Below, one piece after another: positions 41,904 through 52,570 of a stretch of 64,000 nucleotides of DNA (within the stretch, counting starts at the first letter, position 1; every line of letters starts with the position of its first letter). This DNA comes from a bacterium (lineage in GTDB: Bacteria > Electryoneota > Electryoneia > Electryoneales > Electryoneaceae). The notes under the pieces are model-generated. The model made no database searches, was not told the DNA's origin, and saw only the letters and a list, made by a program, of their open reading frames with translations. The stretch lies in contig JAIOHU010000137.1 in the NCBI GenBank assembly GCA_019912845.1, positions 92,730 to 156,729 of the forward strand, in the 5' to 3' direction. A program made the position numbers and the translations under genes.

Positions 41904-43148
41904 TTGACTGATTTAAACATGCAGCAGGGAGGTGTTTCAAACGAGGAACTGCTCGAACTGGTAAAACTTTTCGATGGTTTCTCGCAAGCTTCCACAACAT
42001 TTTCGCAATCATACCGCATGCTGGAGCAGCGCATCACGCTATTGCAGCACCAGCTTCAAGAACAGGCTGAAGTTCTTTTACGGACACAGAGCTTTTTAAC
42101 CTCAGTACTCGAAAATACTCCTGCGGGAATTATTGTTGTCAACATGAAAGGCGAAATCAGGCTGTTCAACTCCGAAGCCGAACGTCTAACGGGTTTGGAT
42201 GCTGATCATGTGAGAGGCAAAAGATACCATGAAGTTTTCGATTACCCGATAACTGAACCTCTCTCAGCAATTTTTACTTTGAATAATGGCACCCTTATCG
42301 GCAATCGTGAAAAAGAGCTTATCCAGCGAGAGGGTAAGACGCTCCCAGTTCGTTTTTCTACTTCCTGGGTACACAATGCAGAAGGCGAGAGGATGGGAGT
42401 TCTCGAAGTGTTTGAAGATCTTCGCGATTTTCGAGACCTCCAGCAGAAGATTCAGCGTAAGAACAATCTTGCCAGCCTGGGTGAAATGGCAGCACAGGTA
42501 GCACATGAACTGCGAAACCCACTTGCTGGAGTGCTGGGCTTTGCGCAATTCATGCTGGAAGATTTGCCCGAGGACAATTCAACTCGTCCCTATGCAGAGC
42601 GAATCGTTTCGGGTGTCAGAGATATTGATTTTATTGCCAGTCGTTTACTTGAATTTACACATCCAGTTAACCCCCAATTCGAAAAAGTAGATCTGATTCG
42701 GTTGATTGAGGATGAGGTTGAACTTATTCGTACCGAAGCCAACACTCAGGATAGACAGGAGGGTGAAGTTCAGATAACCGTCTCTCTCCCTGATGAAAAT
42801 GTACCCGTTACTTGTGATCCGTTGTTAATCAAACAAGTTTTGCTGAATATCCTGAAAAATGCGTTGATTGCTGTCGACGGATCAGGTAAAATTCATACAT
42901 CCTTACGTTGGGACATGTTCAAGAACAGAGTTTTCATACGAGTGAAGGATACGGGTATTGGCATTGATGCGGAAAATTTAAGCAAAATATTCAATCCGTT
43001 TTTTACTACCAGGTCTAAAGGCACCGGATTGGGATTGTCGATGGTAAAAAAAACCATTGATGTCCATGATGGTGAAATTGTAGTTGAATCCACACGCGGC
43101 GAAGGAAGCATGTTTTCCATTGAGCTGATGATAACGAGGTATTCATGA
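41904..43148 (+). CDS. PAS-domain sensor histidine kinase (NtrB-like)
   Basis: PAS SVLENTPAGIIVVNMKGEIRLFNSEAERLTG; H-box QVAHELRNPLAGVLGF; N/G boxes LLNILKNALIAV, GTGLGLSMVKKTIDVHDGEI. Confidence 0.93.
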   Translation: MTDLNMQQGGVSNEELLELVKLFDGFSQASTTFSQSYRMLEQRITLLQHQLQEQAEVLLRTQSFLTSVLENTPAGIIVVNMKGEIRLFNSEAERLTGLDADHVRGKRYHEVFDYPITEPLSAIFTLNNGTLIGNREKELIQREGKTLPVRFSTSWVHNAEGERMGVLEVFEDLRDFRDLQQKIQRKNNLASLGEMAAQVAHELRNPLAGVLGFAQFMLEDLPEDNSTRPYAERIVSGVRDIDFIASRLLEFTHPVNPQFEKVDLIRLIEDEVELIRTEANTQDRQEGEVQITVSLPDENVPVTCDPLLIKQVLLNILKNALIAVDGSGKIHTSLRWDMFKNRVFIRVKDTGIGIDAENLSKIFNPFFTTRSKGTGLGLSMVKKTIDVHDGEIVVESTRGEGSMFSIELMITRYS

Positions 43149-44521
43149 GCAAAATTAAAATGCTCATAATTGACGATGAGCCAATCGTCCTGGATTATCT
43201 GACAACCGCATTGGAACGGTTTGGTTATGAACCTGTGCGCGCTGATTCGGGTGAACGAGCAATTGAACTATTAGAAAAACATGAATTTACAGTTGTGATA
43301 AGTGATTTTCTGATGCCTGGAATCAACGGACTTGTCGTGCTCGATCATATTCAAAGAAACCGTCCAGATTTGCCTGTTATCATCCTTACTGCGCACGGAT
43401 CAATAGAAAATGCTGTGGAGGCGATGTCACGTGGAGCCTTCCACTACCTTACAAAACCGATTGATCCCAAACTATTGAAGCTTACCCTGGAACGAGCGAT
43501 GGAAAAACGGCAGCTTATCCAGGAGAACCGCAACCTGCGTCAACATATTATTAAAGAACAAGGTTTGAATGGCTTGATTGGATCAAGCGCACCTATGAAA
43601 CAAATGATGGGAACGTTGAAAAAGGTCGCTGCACAACCTGTGGATGTATTGGTAACAGGTGCATCGGGAACAGGTAAAGAACTTGTCGCACGTGCGCTGC
43701 ATTGGTCTAGTCCACGGGCAAAAAACCCCTTTATCAAAATGAATTGTGCTGCTTTGCCAGAAAACCTGGTAGAGAGCGAACTGTTTGGGCACGAAAAAGG
43801 TTCATTTACCGGGGCACACCGCGCAAGAAAAGGAAAGTTTGAATCTGCGCATAATGGTACAATTCTTCTAGATGAAATAAGTGAAATGTCCCCGAACCTG
43901 CAGGCAAAACTACTTCGTGTGCTTCAAGAACGAGAATTTGACAAAATCGGCTCAAATGATCCAGTGAAAGTGGATGTGAGAGTTGTCGCCACCTCGAACA
44001 AAAACCTGAAAGAAGCCGTTGCGGACGGTAGTTTTAGGGAAGACCTTTTTTATCGACTTAATGTTGTCCAAGTAAATCTTCCTCCGCTTTCGCAACGGTT
44101 GGATGATATCCCGGCATTGGTAACCCATTTTGTGAATAAATACGGGGAACGGTATGGTCGTGAATTTGAGGGTGTAAGGAAGGAAGCTCTCGACTATCTG
44201 AAGTCTCAACGCTGGCAAGGCAATGTACGTGAGCTGGAAAATCGGATTGAACGTGCGATTGTTCTCGCCAACTCTCTCTGGATTGAACTGGAAGATGTTC
44301 AATACGATGGGGGACTACCTATAAACCCATCCGCTTCAATCGATTCGTTTGGACCTATCCCACTCCACGAGCTGGAAAAGATGCACATTTTAAAGACTTT
44401 GACAGATTTAAGCTTTAATCGAACCAAAACGGCTGAACTCCTCGGAATTTCCATCCGTACCCTGAGAAACAAGCTGAATGAATACCGTGATCAGGGCGAG
44501 GATATCCCCAAAGGAAATTGA
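43145..44521 (+). CDS. Sigma-54-dependent NtrC-family response regulator
   Basis: REC domain; GASGTGKELVARALH, GAFTGA variant GSFTGAHRARKGKFE, ELVESELFGHEKG; C-term Fis-type HTH. Confidence 0.95.
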   Translation: MSKIKMLIIDDEPIVLDYLTTALERFGYEPVRADSGERAIELLEKHEFTVVISDFLMPGINGLVVLDHIQRNRPDLPVIILTAHGSIENAVEAMSRGAFHYLTKPIDPKLLKLTLERAMEKRQLIQENRNLRQHIIKEQGLNGLIGSSAPMKQMMGTLKKVAAQPVDVLVTGASGTGKELVARALHWSSPRAKNPFIKMNCAALPENLVESELFGHEKGSFTGAHRARKGKFESAHNGTILLDEISEMSPNLQAKLLRVLQEREFDKIGSNDPVKVDVRVVATSNKNLKEAVADGSFREDLFYRLNVVQVNLPPLSQRLDDIPALVTHFVNKYGERYGREFEGVRKEALDYLKSQRWQGNVRELENRIERAIVLANSLWIELEDVQYDGGLPINPSASIDSFGPIPLHELEKMHILKTLTDLSFNRTKTAELLGISIRTLRNKLNEYRDQGEDIPKGN

Positions 44522-44602
44522 GCCAGAGCGTGGTTCCTCACGACACATGAAATAGTGTAGAAATCCCATAACGATCTTATCTGTGAAACCACAGGAGAGG
44601 GT

Positions 44603-44629
44603 AAAAAAAACCGGGACAGAAGTCCCGGT
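44603..44629 (-). terminator. Rho-independent terminator of HIT gene
   Basis: Minus strand ACCGGGAC-TTCT-GTCCCGGTTTTTTTTA. Confidence 0.92.
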
Positions 44630-44638
44630 GAAAAGATT

Positions 44639-44992
44639 CTAGCCTGGAGGCCATTTTAGTCGTCTGCCACCTAGAAGATGTAGGTGTACATGATAAATCT
44701 CCTGACCGGCATCATCCATCGTATTCATTACCAATCGATATCCGCTTTCGGAGACTCCCTTTTCTTTGGCGATTTGTTGGGCAGCTAACACCATTTCGCC
44801 AATCAATGAAGCCTGATCAGGTGTAAAATCATTTACTGTTGCTACTTCAGCCTTGGGGACAATCAGAATGTGAACTGGTGCTTTCGGATTGATGTCCTCA
44901 AACGCCACCACATTTTCTGACTCATAAACGATGTTCGCGTCAATCTCCTTACGGATGATTTTCGCGAAGATGCCTTCAGGATCGTATTGCAT
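44639..44992 (-). CDS. HIT-family (histidine triad) nucleotide-binding protein
   Basis: FAKIIRKEIDANIVYESENVVAFEDINPKAPVHILIVPK; HVHLHLLGGRRL. Confidence 0.95.
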   Translation of the reverse strand: MQYDPEGIFAKIIRKEIDANIVYESENVVAFEDINPKAPVHILIVPKAEVATVNDFTPDQASLIGEMVLAAQQIAKEKGVSESGYRLVMNTMDDAGQEIYHVHLHLLGGRRLKWPPG

Positions 44993-45132
44993 AATCGTCT
45001 CTCACCACTTCAATCACCATGTCAACAATGCATCAATTGAGCCACGTACTCCAATATGCGAACAAATGCTATGCTTTTGAACGTGGACTACATGACCAAA
45101 GATGTACGATGCTTCTTGCTGGACAAAAAGAA

Positions 45133-45414
45133 TTAACCGGAAACTTTGTCGCGGAATCCTTTACCAGGTGTGAAAGCGGGATAATCTTTGGCTTCGATGT
45201 TGATGGTGTCGCCAGTACGTGGGTTGCGGCCTTTACGGGCTTCACGGTGACGTTTTTCAAAACTACCAAAACCAACGATGCTGACTTTGTCACCCTTGGA
45301 GACAGCTTCCATCACTGTAGCGGTGAAGGCATCAATAAACCCTTCAGCTTTACGCTTGGTGGTGTTTTCACCCATCATTCCAACGATCGCATCAACCAAT
45401 TCAGCTTTGTTCAT
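45133..45414 (-). CDS. hup: HU-family DNA-binding protein
   Basis: MNKAELVDAIVGMMGENTTKRKAEGFIDAFTATVMEAVSKGDKVSIVGFGSFEKRHREARKGRNPRTGDTINI. Confidence 0.95.
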   Translation of the reverse strand: MNKAELVDAIVGMMGENTTKRKAEGFIDAFTATVMEAVSKGDKVSIVGFGSFEKRHREARKGRNPRTGDTINIEAKDYPAFTPGKGFRDKVSG

Positions 45415-45660
45415 CCTCGTACTCCTCAATTTAACTGTGGTTAAAACCCGAATTGCAGGATCAGGAAACAAATCAATTTTCCCATGATTCCACCTTTAAC
45501 CTAATCCCATGCAAGCCAAATATAGAATAAATACAACCAGAATCAAGTCTTCAAGCGAAATTCATGAATAAATTAAGGGGATCAATAGGAAGAGTTCAAG
45601 AGCTGAATCCGCATGAATAAAGGTTCTGTTAGAAGATATTAGAACTGATGTAAAATAACA

Positions 45661-45680
45661 AACCCGCTAAAGCGGGTAAT
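45661..45680 (-). terminator. Hairpin terminator after rpmB
   Basis: ACCCGC-TTTA-GCGGGT followed by TTGTTATTTT on minus strand. Confidence 0.65.
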
Positions 45681-45705
45681 ATCGGGAAAGCCAACTGTTT
45701 AAATA

Positions 45706-45942
45706 TTAAACTTTTACACCCTTTTTACGCAGGTCTTTCAATACAACACCAATGCCTTTTTTGTCGATAGTACGCATGGCACCAGCAGTGACACGGAGAG
45801 TTACCCAACGTTTCTCTTCGGGGACGTAAAATTTTTTCTTATGCAGGTTTGGGAGCCAACGTCTCTTAGAAAGATTGTGAGCGTGACTAACATTATGCCC
45901 AGTAACTGGACCCTTGCCTGTAACTACACAACGGCGTGCCAT
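45706..45942 (-). CDS. rpmB: 50S ribosomal protein L28
   Basis: [40 protein letters not shown]. Confidence 0.96.
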   Translation of the reverse strand: MARRCVVTGKGPVTGHNVSHAHNLSKRRWLPNLHKKKFYVPEEKRWVTLRVTAGAMRTIDKKGIGVVLKDLRKKGVKV

Positions 45943-46050
45943 ATAAAACTCCATCTCTGGATCAATTTTTTCGCAAGCGAGAATATAGCCTCGAGCGTAC
46001 GGTAATCCAATAATTCTCCATCTGCTCAAACTCGGATGGAGCCATCATTT

Positions 46051-46896
46051 TTATTGTTTTTTTGCAGGTTTCATTTCCAATACAGGAACGTCATTGGTTT
46101 GATTCGCTATTTCAACTGAGGTATCATCGCTCTCAACAGCCATTGCGCTATGCACTGCATTTGCCAATTCAGCCACACGTACATGATCACGTGCATGCTC
46201 TAATGCTGTACCGATGACAACAAAATCCGCGCCAGATATCGCAGCGATGTTTGCCTGATCACTTGTCCTGATCCCACCACCCACTATCAGTGGAACTTCA
46301 ATAGTCGCACGAGTTTGTTCAATCGCATGAGCTGGGACAGGCAACACTGCACCACTGCCCGCTTCAAGGTAGATTACCCGTTTACCCATATATTGACCGG
46401 TAAGCGCATAGGTTGCGATGAGGTCTGCTCGATCTCTTGGCAGAGGTGTTGTTTGCGTGATTTGCTGCACACTGGTTTCAGAGCCAGATTCAATCAAAAG
46501 ATATCCGGTTGGGATGGTTTCCAACCTGATACGATGAACATGAGGCACCGCAAGAAGCTGTTCTCCAATCAAATACTGGCTGTTTCTACCTGATAGCAGA
46601 GAGAGAAACAAAATAGCATCGGCGTAAGCAGAAACCTGTTTGTGTCCACCTGGAAAAATTAAAACAGGCTTGTAGTTTCCGGTTCCCTTTTTAACCGCTT
46701 GAACTGCATCGCTGAATCCATCCTGTTCATAAGTGCTGCTACCAACAAGAATGCCATCTACTCCATTATCTACGGCAATCTCGGCAGCTTCAGTCAGTTC
46801 AGCAAGACTCTCCCGTTCAGGATCCAGAAGCATCCAGAAATGTTTTTCCCGTGATTGATAAACTCCTTCAATCACGTCGATTACTTTCTGATTCAT
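46051..46896 (-). CDS. Geranylgeranylglyceryl-phosphate synthase / PcrB-family prenyltransferase
   Basis: WMLLDPERESLAELTEAAEIAVDNGVDGILVGSS; VLIFPGGHKQVSAYADAILFLSLLSGRN; YLEAGSGA; PLIVGGGIRTSDQANIAAISGADFVVIGTALE. Confidence 0.9.
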   Translation of the reverse strand: MNQKVIDVIEGVYQSREKHFWMLLDPERESLAELTEAAEIAVDNGVDGILVGSSTYEQDGFSDAVQAVKKGTGNYKPVLIFPGGHKQVSAYADAILFLSLLSGRNSQYLIGEQLLAVPHVHRIRLETIPTGYLLIESGSETSVQQITQTTPLPRDRADLIATYALTGQYMGKRVIYLEAGSGAVLPVPAHAIEQTRATIEVPLIVGGGIRTSDQANIAAISGADFVVIGTALEHARDHVRVAELANAVHSAMAVESDDTSVEIANQTNDVPVLEMKPAKKQ

Positions 46897-46942
46897 TAAA
46901 GACCTTTATTGTTCTACAACTTTTGTATAATCGAAATGCAAA

Positions 46943-49666
46943 TTACAAGGAAATAAATGATTCTACAAATTTTGTTATTTCATTCGTGTTTTTAAGAAGT
47001 GCAGCCGCTTTTTCGAGGTCCCGGCTCCCGGCGGTTGCAAAATTAGGCTTTCCACCACCTCCACCACCGGCTTTTTTCGCAATACCACCAACCAGTTTGC
47101 CGGCATGAACACCCTGACGGATTAGATCGTCACTGACAACCGTCACAATCATGAAGGTGTCCTCAATCAGTGCTCCAACAACTCCGATACCCTTACGGTC
47201 TGCTTTCTTTAAATCTTCAATAACTTTATCTCCAGCCGCCTGCAAGCTGTCACGATCAGATGCTGCTTCATAAACTCCAGAAATCAGCAGAATTTTCTGA
47301 TCCTTCAGGGTAATCTCGCGTCCCCAATCATCGATAAAGTTCACTGCGCCCTGCAAAGCAGCTTTTTTCAACCGTTCGATCTCTTTTTCCATCTTTTTTT
47401 GTTCTATAATGGCCTTCTCCAGTTTTTCGGCTGGATCACTCCCATAACTACCAAGAAGATCAACGATTCTATGCAAAGTTTTACGTTCCTCTTGAATCTT
47501 ACGAAATCCTGCTTCACCCGAAGTAGAGGTAATTCGTCTCACTCCCGCACTCACTGCAGTTTCTGATTCAATGCGAAATACCGCAATTTCCCCGGTTCGG
47601 TTGACATGCGTACCACCACAAAGCTCCAGTGAAACAGGGGTCTCTTCCCCAATTTTCACAGCTCGCACAACCTCGCCATATTTTTCACCGAAAAGTGCCA
47701 TCGCCCCTTTACTCTTAGCGGTGTCAACATCAGTGTATTCCCAGCTAACTGGCAAATCCTCACGTATCCAGCGATTTACCATCTCCTCAGCCTGTTCAAG
47801 TTGCTCAGGAGAGGGTTTTTCGAAGTGAGTGTAGTCAAAGGTCATGTAATCGGGAAGTACACGAGAGCCCGCCTGTGTCACATGATCCCCCAGAATAGTA
47901 CGCAATGCCGCCTGAAGCAGGTGCGTTGTAGTATGGTGCGGAAGAATTCGACGTCGACGTATTGTATCAACAACAGCCTCTACTTCTTCCGGTATTTCGC
48001 CACTCGCAGGAAGCCTGGTTGCACGACAAAGGTGAACACGAAGGTCTCCCTCCTGCCGAACATCAAAAACGTTCAAATGCAGCTCTTTGCCATGAATAAT
48101 CCCCTGATCTGCCACCTGACCACCCGATTCGGCATAAAATGGAGTCTGGGCAAGTATTACCGACAAAAGTGGTTTTTCAGCCACCTCAGGGTCGTTCGCA
48201 TCACTGTATTCCCCTTCATCGATACGGTACATTCTAAGATGGGTACGAATTTTTAACTGTTCAAACCCGACAAATCTGGAATCATCCCCTCTGGTAACAT
48301 AGGTATATTCACCTTCGCCGGTAAGTGCTTTTGCACCTTTACGTGAACGTTCACGCTGCCCTTCAAGGGATCGTTCAAAACCTTCAACATCAACAGTCAG
48401 TCCGATTTCTCTAGCGAGCATTTGGGTCAAGTCAATTGGAAAGCCGTAAGTATCATAAAGCTGGAAGGCATTTTTTCCGGCGATAACAACATTGTCATCT
48501 TTAGCTTCTTTAGCAGCTTTTGAGGCTGCCTCTTCGAAGAACACCATTCCACGATCAAGTGTGCGTGCAAAACTCTCCTCTTCGGCACGGAGCACATGTT
48601 CGATATGACCCTGACGTTCTTTCAGCTCAGTAAAGTGCTCACCCGTAACTTCGACAAGAGTGGGCACAAGCTTATATAGAAAGGGTTCATGGATATCAAG
48701 CTCACGGTAAAACCTGGCAGCTCGGCGGAGAATTCTCCTAAGGACATAACCACGCCCCTCATTGCCGGGGAGTGCCCCATCTGCTATGGCAAAGCTTAGG
48801 GAACGAAGGTGGTCGGCTATGACACGATGTGGTGTGTATATACCACCAATTTCATCATATTTTACCCTCGAACGTGCTTCGATATCACGGATGATAGGCT
48901 GAAAAAGGTCTGTCTGATAATTGGAGCTTACTCCCTGAGTTACACGAGCAATTCTCTCCAGTCCGGCACCAGTGTCCACATGCTTCGCCGGCAAATCGTG
49001 TAAATCTCCGCTTTCATCTCTGAACGATTGGATAAACACGAGATTCCATAGCTCAATAAAACGACCGCTATCCGTATTGGGTCCATCACCGGGAGGGCTT
49101 ACTCTCCCCGGGAAAGGCTCTCCCAGATCGTAATGCAATTCAGTGCAGGGACCACAAGGCCCTATCTCGCCCATCTCCCAGAAGTTGTCCTTTGCGCCAT
49201 GACGGCTGATCTGTGATGGAATGATATCTGTTTCACTTTGCCAGAGTTCGTGTGCTTCATCATCGTCGGTGAAGACAGTTGCATATAGTTTGCTTTTATC
49301 AATCTTATACACCTCTGTCAGCAATTCCCACGCCCAACGTATCGCCTCAGCTTTGTAATAATCACCAAACGACCAGTTGCCGAGCATTTCAAAGAGGGTA
49401 TGATGAATCGGACTGGGTCCAACCTCTTCCAAGTCGTTGTGTTTGCCTGAAACACGAATACATTTCTGGCTATTCACCGCACGTGTATAGCGACGTTTTC
49501 CCTTACCGAGAAAAATATCCTTAAATTGGTTCATCCCCGCATTCGTGAACAGCAGTGTTGGGTCGTCCTGTGGGACAACTGGTGCTGAGGGGACAAAAGT
49601 ATGTTTTGATTTCGATTTATTGACAAAATAATCAATAAATGTCTGACGTATTTCTGCAGAATTCAT
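46943..49666 (-). CDS. alaS: Alanine--tRNA ligase
   Basis: MNSAEIRQTFIDYF; DDPTLLFTNAGMNQFKDIFLG; HTTTHLLQAALR; LCGGTHVNRTGEI. Confidence 0.98.
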   Translation of the reverse strand: MNSAEIRQTFIDYFVNKSKSKHTFVPSAPVVPQDDPTLLFTNAGMNQFKDIFLGKGKRRYTRAVNSQKCIRVSGKHNDLEEVGPSPIHHTLFEMLGNWSFGDYYKAEAIRWAWELLTEVYKIDKSKLYATVFTDDDEAHELWQSETDIIPSQISRHGAKDNFWEMGEIGPCGPCTELHYDLGEPFPGRVSPPGDGPNTDSGRFIELWNLVFIQSFRDESGDLHDLPAKHVDTGAGLERIARVTQGVSSNYQTDLFQPIIRDIEARSRVKYDEIGGIYTPHRVIADHLRSLSFAIADGALPGNEGRGYVLRRILRRAARFYRELDIHEPFLYKLVPTLVEVTGEHFTELKERQGHIEHVLRAEEESFARTLDRGMVFFEEAASKAAKEAKDDNVVIAGKNAFQLYDTYGFPIDLTQMLAREIGLTVDVEGFERSLEGQRERSRKGAKALTGEGEYTYVTRGDDSRFVGFEQLKIRTHLRMYRIDEGEYSDANDPEVAEKPLLSVILAQTPFYAESGGQVADQGIIHGKELHLNVFDVRQEGDLRVHLCRATRLPASGEIPEEVEAVVDTIRRRRILPHHTTTHLLQAALRTILGDHVTQAGSRVLPDYMTFDYTHFEKPSPEQLEQAEEMVNRWIREDLPVSWEYTDVDTAKSKGAMALFGEKYGEVVRAVKIGEETPVSLELCGGTHVNRTGEIAVFRIESETAVSAGVRRITSTSGEAGFRKIQEERKTLHRIVDLLGSYGSDPAEKLEKAIIEQKKMEKEIERLKKAALQGAVNFIDDWGREITLKDQKILLISGVYEAASDRDSLQAAGDKVIEDLKKADRKGIGVVGALIEDTFMIVTVVSDDLIRQGVHAGKLVGGIAKKAGGGGGGKPNFATAGSRDLEKAAALLKNTNEITKFVESFISL

Positions 49667-49890
49667 ACTACTGTGCCTCGAAACCTTTTTAGTGCTGAAG
49701 TTAGAATTTATGAAAAGCTGTTAAAACGTTCTGTGATTCAGAGCGCATTCGTGTCCCTGATGATTATACAATTCTTCTTTAACCGGAAAGCGGAATGTAA
49801 TAGATTTATGGATAGTAATACAGTTCCAATGGAGAATTATTGCCAAAGAAGTTTGAAGCCTGAGAGAACACCTTCTTGTAAAGACAAAAC

Positions 49891-49941
49891 ACCGTGAACA
49901 AAACAACACCAACATGTTGATGTCAGCCTGTTCACGGTGCT
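49891..49941. repeat. Long inverted repeat upstream of alaS
   Basis: CACCGTGAACA ... TGTTCACGGTG (11-bp arms) with internal CAACATGTTG palindrome. Confidence 0.7.
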
Positions 49942-49978
49942 AAATGCGAGTCAAAGAAAAGTGGTGGATACTTTACGA

Positions 49979-50200
49979 TCAGCGATTTTTTTTCTTGCCA
50001 GAAAGCGGTCCTCGAGCTGATTTTGAGGAACTTTCGTGCCCCCGAAGTTTCCTCCAGGTAGCCCAAAGCCCATTCGCAATCAACAGGAGACCGACAATCA
50101 GAATAATAGGATCGAGGGTATGTTTATAGATCGACTGCCCAATTATTGCCAATCCGACAAATCCACCGATTAATGCAAGTATTCCGCTTGAAGGACCCAC
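49979..50200 (-). CDS. Small membrane protein, unknown
   Basis: 73 aa, two hydrophobic segments, basic C-term; follows next gene closely on same strand. Confidence 0.55.
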   Translation of the reverse strand: MGPSSGILALIGGFVGLAIIGQSIYKHTLDPIILIVGLLLIANGLWATWRKLRGHESSSKSARGPLSGKKKNR

Positions 50201-50205
50201 TAAGA

Positions 50206-50769
50206 CTATTTCTCGTCTTTAGATTTATCGTTGTCTTCTTCGGCTTCATCTTCTTTCGTATCCGCATCATCCTCTGAGCTCACATCATAAGTCATATCAG
50301 GAGTCGGAGGAGGGGTGGAATCAAAAGAGGATTCAGAAGAATCCAGATCGTCATCAGTCTGCCAGGCATCATCCAAATCTTCATCACTATATGGCTTGGG
50401 CAGGATTTTGTCGATGACATAAATCGCTATCGCCATAAGAACACCCAGTACCAGTAATACCTTAAAGAACGAGAATTTTTTCTTCTTTTTCATACTTTCA
50501 CCTGTTGTAATTTCTTCCCCTGAAATTCGTGCCTGCAAGTCATGGAGCCTGTTTCGTGTGTCGCATACTGAACTGGAAAAACGTTCAGGTGTTACAGTAC
50601 ACTTAAAGTCGTTCCATTTTTCTGCTAACGCTTCTATTGCGTCTACAAGCATATTCTTCATCTTGTTCCAAGACCATGAGACAGCTGCCATGGTCACCAG
50701 ACCCTGAACAACATTCTGAATAAGGTCGTCCTTCCATGACCTCATTTTCGTTTTCTTTTTATGGAACAT
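50206..50769 (-). CDS. Single-pass membrane protein with acidic low-complexity C-terminus
   Basis: TM FFKVLLVLGVLMAIAIYVI, acidic tail DEDLDDAWQTDDDLDSSE...KEDEAEEDNDKSKDEK. Confidence 0.65.
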   Translation of the reverse strand: MFHKKKTKMRSWKDDLIQNVVQGLVTMAAVSWSWNKMKNMLVDAIEALAEKWNDFKCTVTPERFSSSVCDTRNRLHDLQARISGEEITTGESMKKKKKFSFFKVLLVLGVLMAIAIYVIDKILPKPYSDEDLDDAWQTDDDLDSSESSFDSTPPPTPDMTYDVSSEDDADTKEDEAEEDNDKSKDEK

Positions 50770-50785
50770 TGTTACCTCTTTCCGA

Positions 50786-51286
50786 TTATTCGTAATCCTC
50801 TAATGATTCGCAGACATTCTGTATTGTAGAAGGTTCAAAACCCCTTCGCAACAATGTCATCCCCGCCTTATGCTTCAAGGGAGTACTTGAAGTCTCCTTT
50901 TTGGCTGCTGAAGTTCTCAACCATTTTACCAATGTAGACTGCGCCAGCTCAAATTCAACATCATCCGACCACAATTCCAGCATAACGTCCGAAATTATCT
51001 CGGGAGATACGGCTTTTTGTCTCAATTTTTCAGTAACCCAGCGACGTCCGTGCCCCCCCTTGCGAATCTGCTCTTCTATATATGCTCTGGCAGTTTCTGT
51101 GTCATTAATCCAGGAATACTCCTCTGCCTTCATCAAAGCATTGGAAACAGCATGGGCACTAAATCCTTTACGTACCAATTTCTGTTTTAGTTCCGCTCGA
51201 GAGTGACGTCTTTGCTGAAGTAGTCTTCCCAGACTGTCAAACGCTTTTTGTGACTCATCAGACATCGATGAAAGGCTTTCCTCCAT
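50786..51286 (-). CDS. recX: RecX regulatory protein
   Basis: LGRLLQQRRHSRAELKQKLVRKGFSAHAVSNALMKAEEYSWINDTETARAYIEEQIRKGGHGRRWVTEKLRQKAVSPEII; next to recA. Confidence 0.88.
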   Translation of the reverse strand: MEESLSSMSDESQKAFDSLGRLLQQRRHSRAELKQKLVRKGFSAHAVSNALMKAEEYSWINDTETARAYIEEQIRKGGHGRRWVTEKLRQKAVSPEIISDVMLELWSDDVEFELAQSTLVKWLRTSAAKKETSSTPLKHKAGMTLLRRGFEPSTIQNVCESLEDYE

Positions 51287-51395
51287 ACCAATAAAATACG
51301 CAGACCAGAAGGTCTGCGTCTAAAGACAACATACAATATACGACTGAATTATTTAAATGTCATTTGTCTAAACCTCAATCCGAGGATTCGAACAA

Positions 51396-52481
51396 CTATT
51401 CATCTTTATCTTTCTCCACCGCAGGAGAGGCTTTTTTCGACGCCGTTTTTTCTGGAGCGGGACGCAGCCCAAGTTTCTCGCGAACCTTAACCTCAATTTC
51501 ATCGAGCAAGTCAGGGTTGTCCTCCAGGAACTGACGGACACGATCACGTCCCTGTCCGAGACGATCATCACCATAGCTGAACCAGGTACCACTTCGTGTT
51601 AAAATTTCATGTTGAACAGCCAGGTCCATAATATCACCGCTTACACTGATCCCCTTGCCATACAAAATATCAAATTCTGCTTCTCTAAATGGTGGCGCCA
51701 GTTTGTTTTTTACAACTTTGACTCGCGTACGATTTCCTACAACATCGCTACCCACTTTTATGGAAGCAATTCGTCGTATATCCAAGCGGACTGAACTGTA
51801 GAACTTGAGCGCATTTCCACCGCTGGTGGTTTCAGGGTTGCCGAACATTACGCCGATTTTGAGACGAATCTGGTTAATGAAAATAAATGCTGTTTTAGAC
51901 TTTGATACTGTTCCGGTGAGTTTACGAAGTGCCTGGCTCATCAGTCTTGCCTGCAATCCCACATGACTGTCGCCCATCTCGCCTTCGATTTCAGCACGAG
52001 GGACCAATGCAGCTACAGAGTCGATGACAATAATATCAATCGCCCCACTACGAACCAGTGTCTCTGCAATTTCCAGTGCCTGTTCGCCGGTGTCCGGCTG
52101 GCTGATAAGCAAATTGTCAATATCAACACCCAGTTTCTCAGCATAGGTGGGATCGAGGGCGTGCTCAGCATCAATAAATGCAGCAATACCGCCACGTTTC
52201 TGAGCCTCGGCGATAAGATGAAGGGTTAATGATGTTTTGCCAGAAGCCTCAGGGCCATAAATCTCAGTAACTCTTCCCCTCGGTACACCTCCAACACCGA
52301 GAGCGAAATCAAGAGACATTGAACCGGTTGGAATCGTCTCCGCCTGCACTCTGGCGCCATCATCCCCCAGACGCATGATGCTGCCCTTGCCAAACTGCTT
52401 TTCTATCTGGGAGACTGCCAGGTCAATCGCCTGACCCTTGCCCTTGTCTCCCTTGAGCTCTGATGCCGTTTTTGCGCTCAT
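51396..52481 (-). CDS. recA: Recombinase RecA
   Basis: [82 protein letters not shown]. Confidence 0.98.
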   Translation of the reverse strand: MSAKTASELKGDKGKGQAIDLAVSQIEKQFGKGSIMRLGDDGARVQAETIPTGSMSLDFALGVGGVPRGRVTEIYGPEASGKTSLTLHLIAEAQKRGGIAAFIDAEHALDPTYAEKLGVDIDNLLISQPDTGEQALEIAETLVRSGAIDIIVIDSVAALVPRAEIEGEMGDSHVGLQARLMSQALRKLTGTVSKSKTAFIFINQIRLKIGVMFGNPETTSGGNALKFYSSVRLDIRRIASIKVGSDVVGNRTRVKVVKNKLAPPFREAEFDILYGKGISVSGDIMDLAVQHEILTRSGTWFSYGDDRLGQGRDRVRQFLEDNPDLLDEIEVKVREKLGLRPAPEKTASKKASPAVEKDKDE

Positions 52482-52570
52482 GAAATCTACCTCAAATTTT
52501 ATTTGCACATATCATTTGTTATGATGAAAAATACATATTAATTGTTAACTAAACAAGTGTTCAATGGGTG

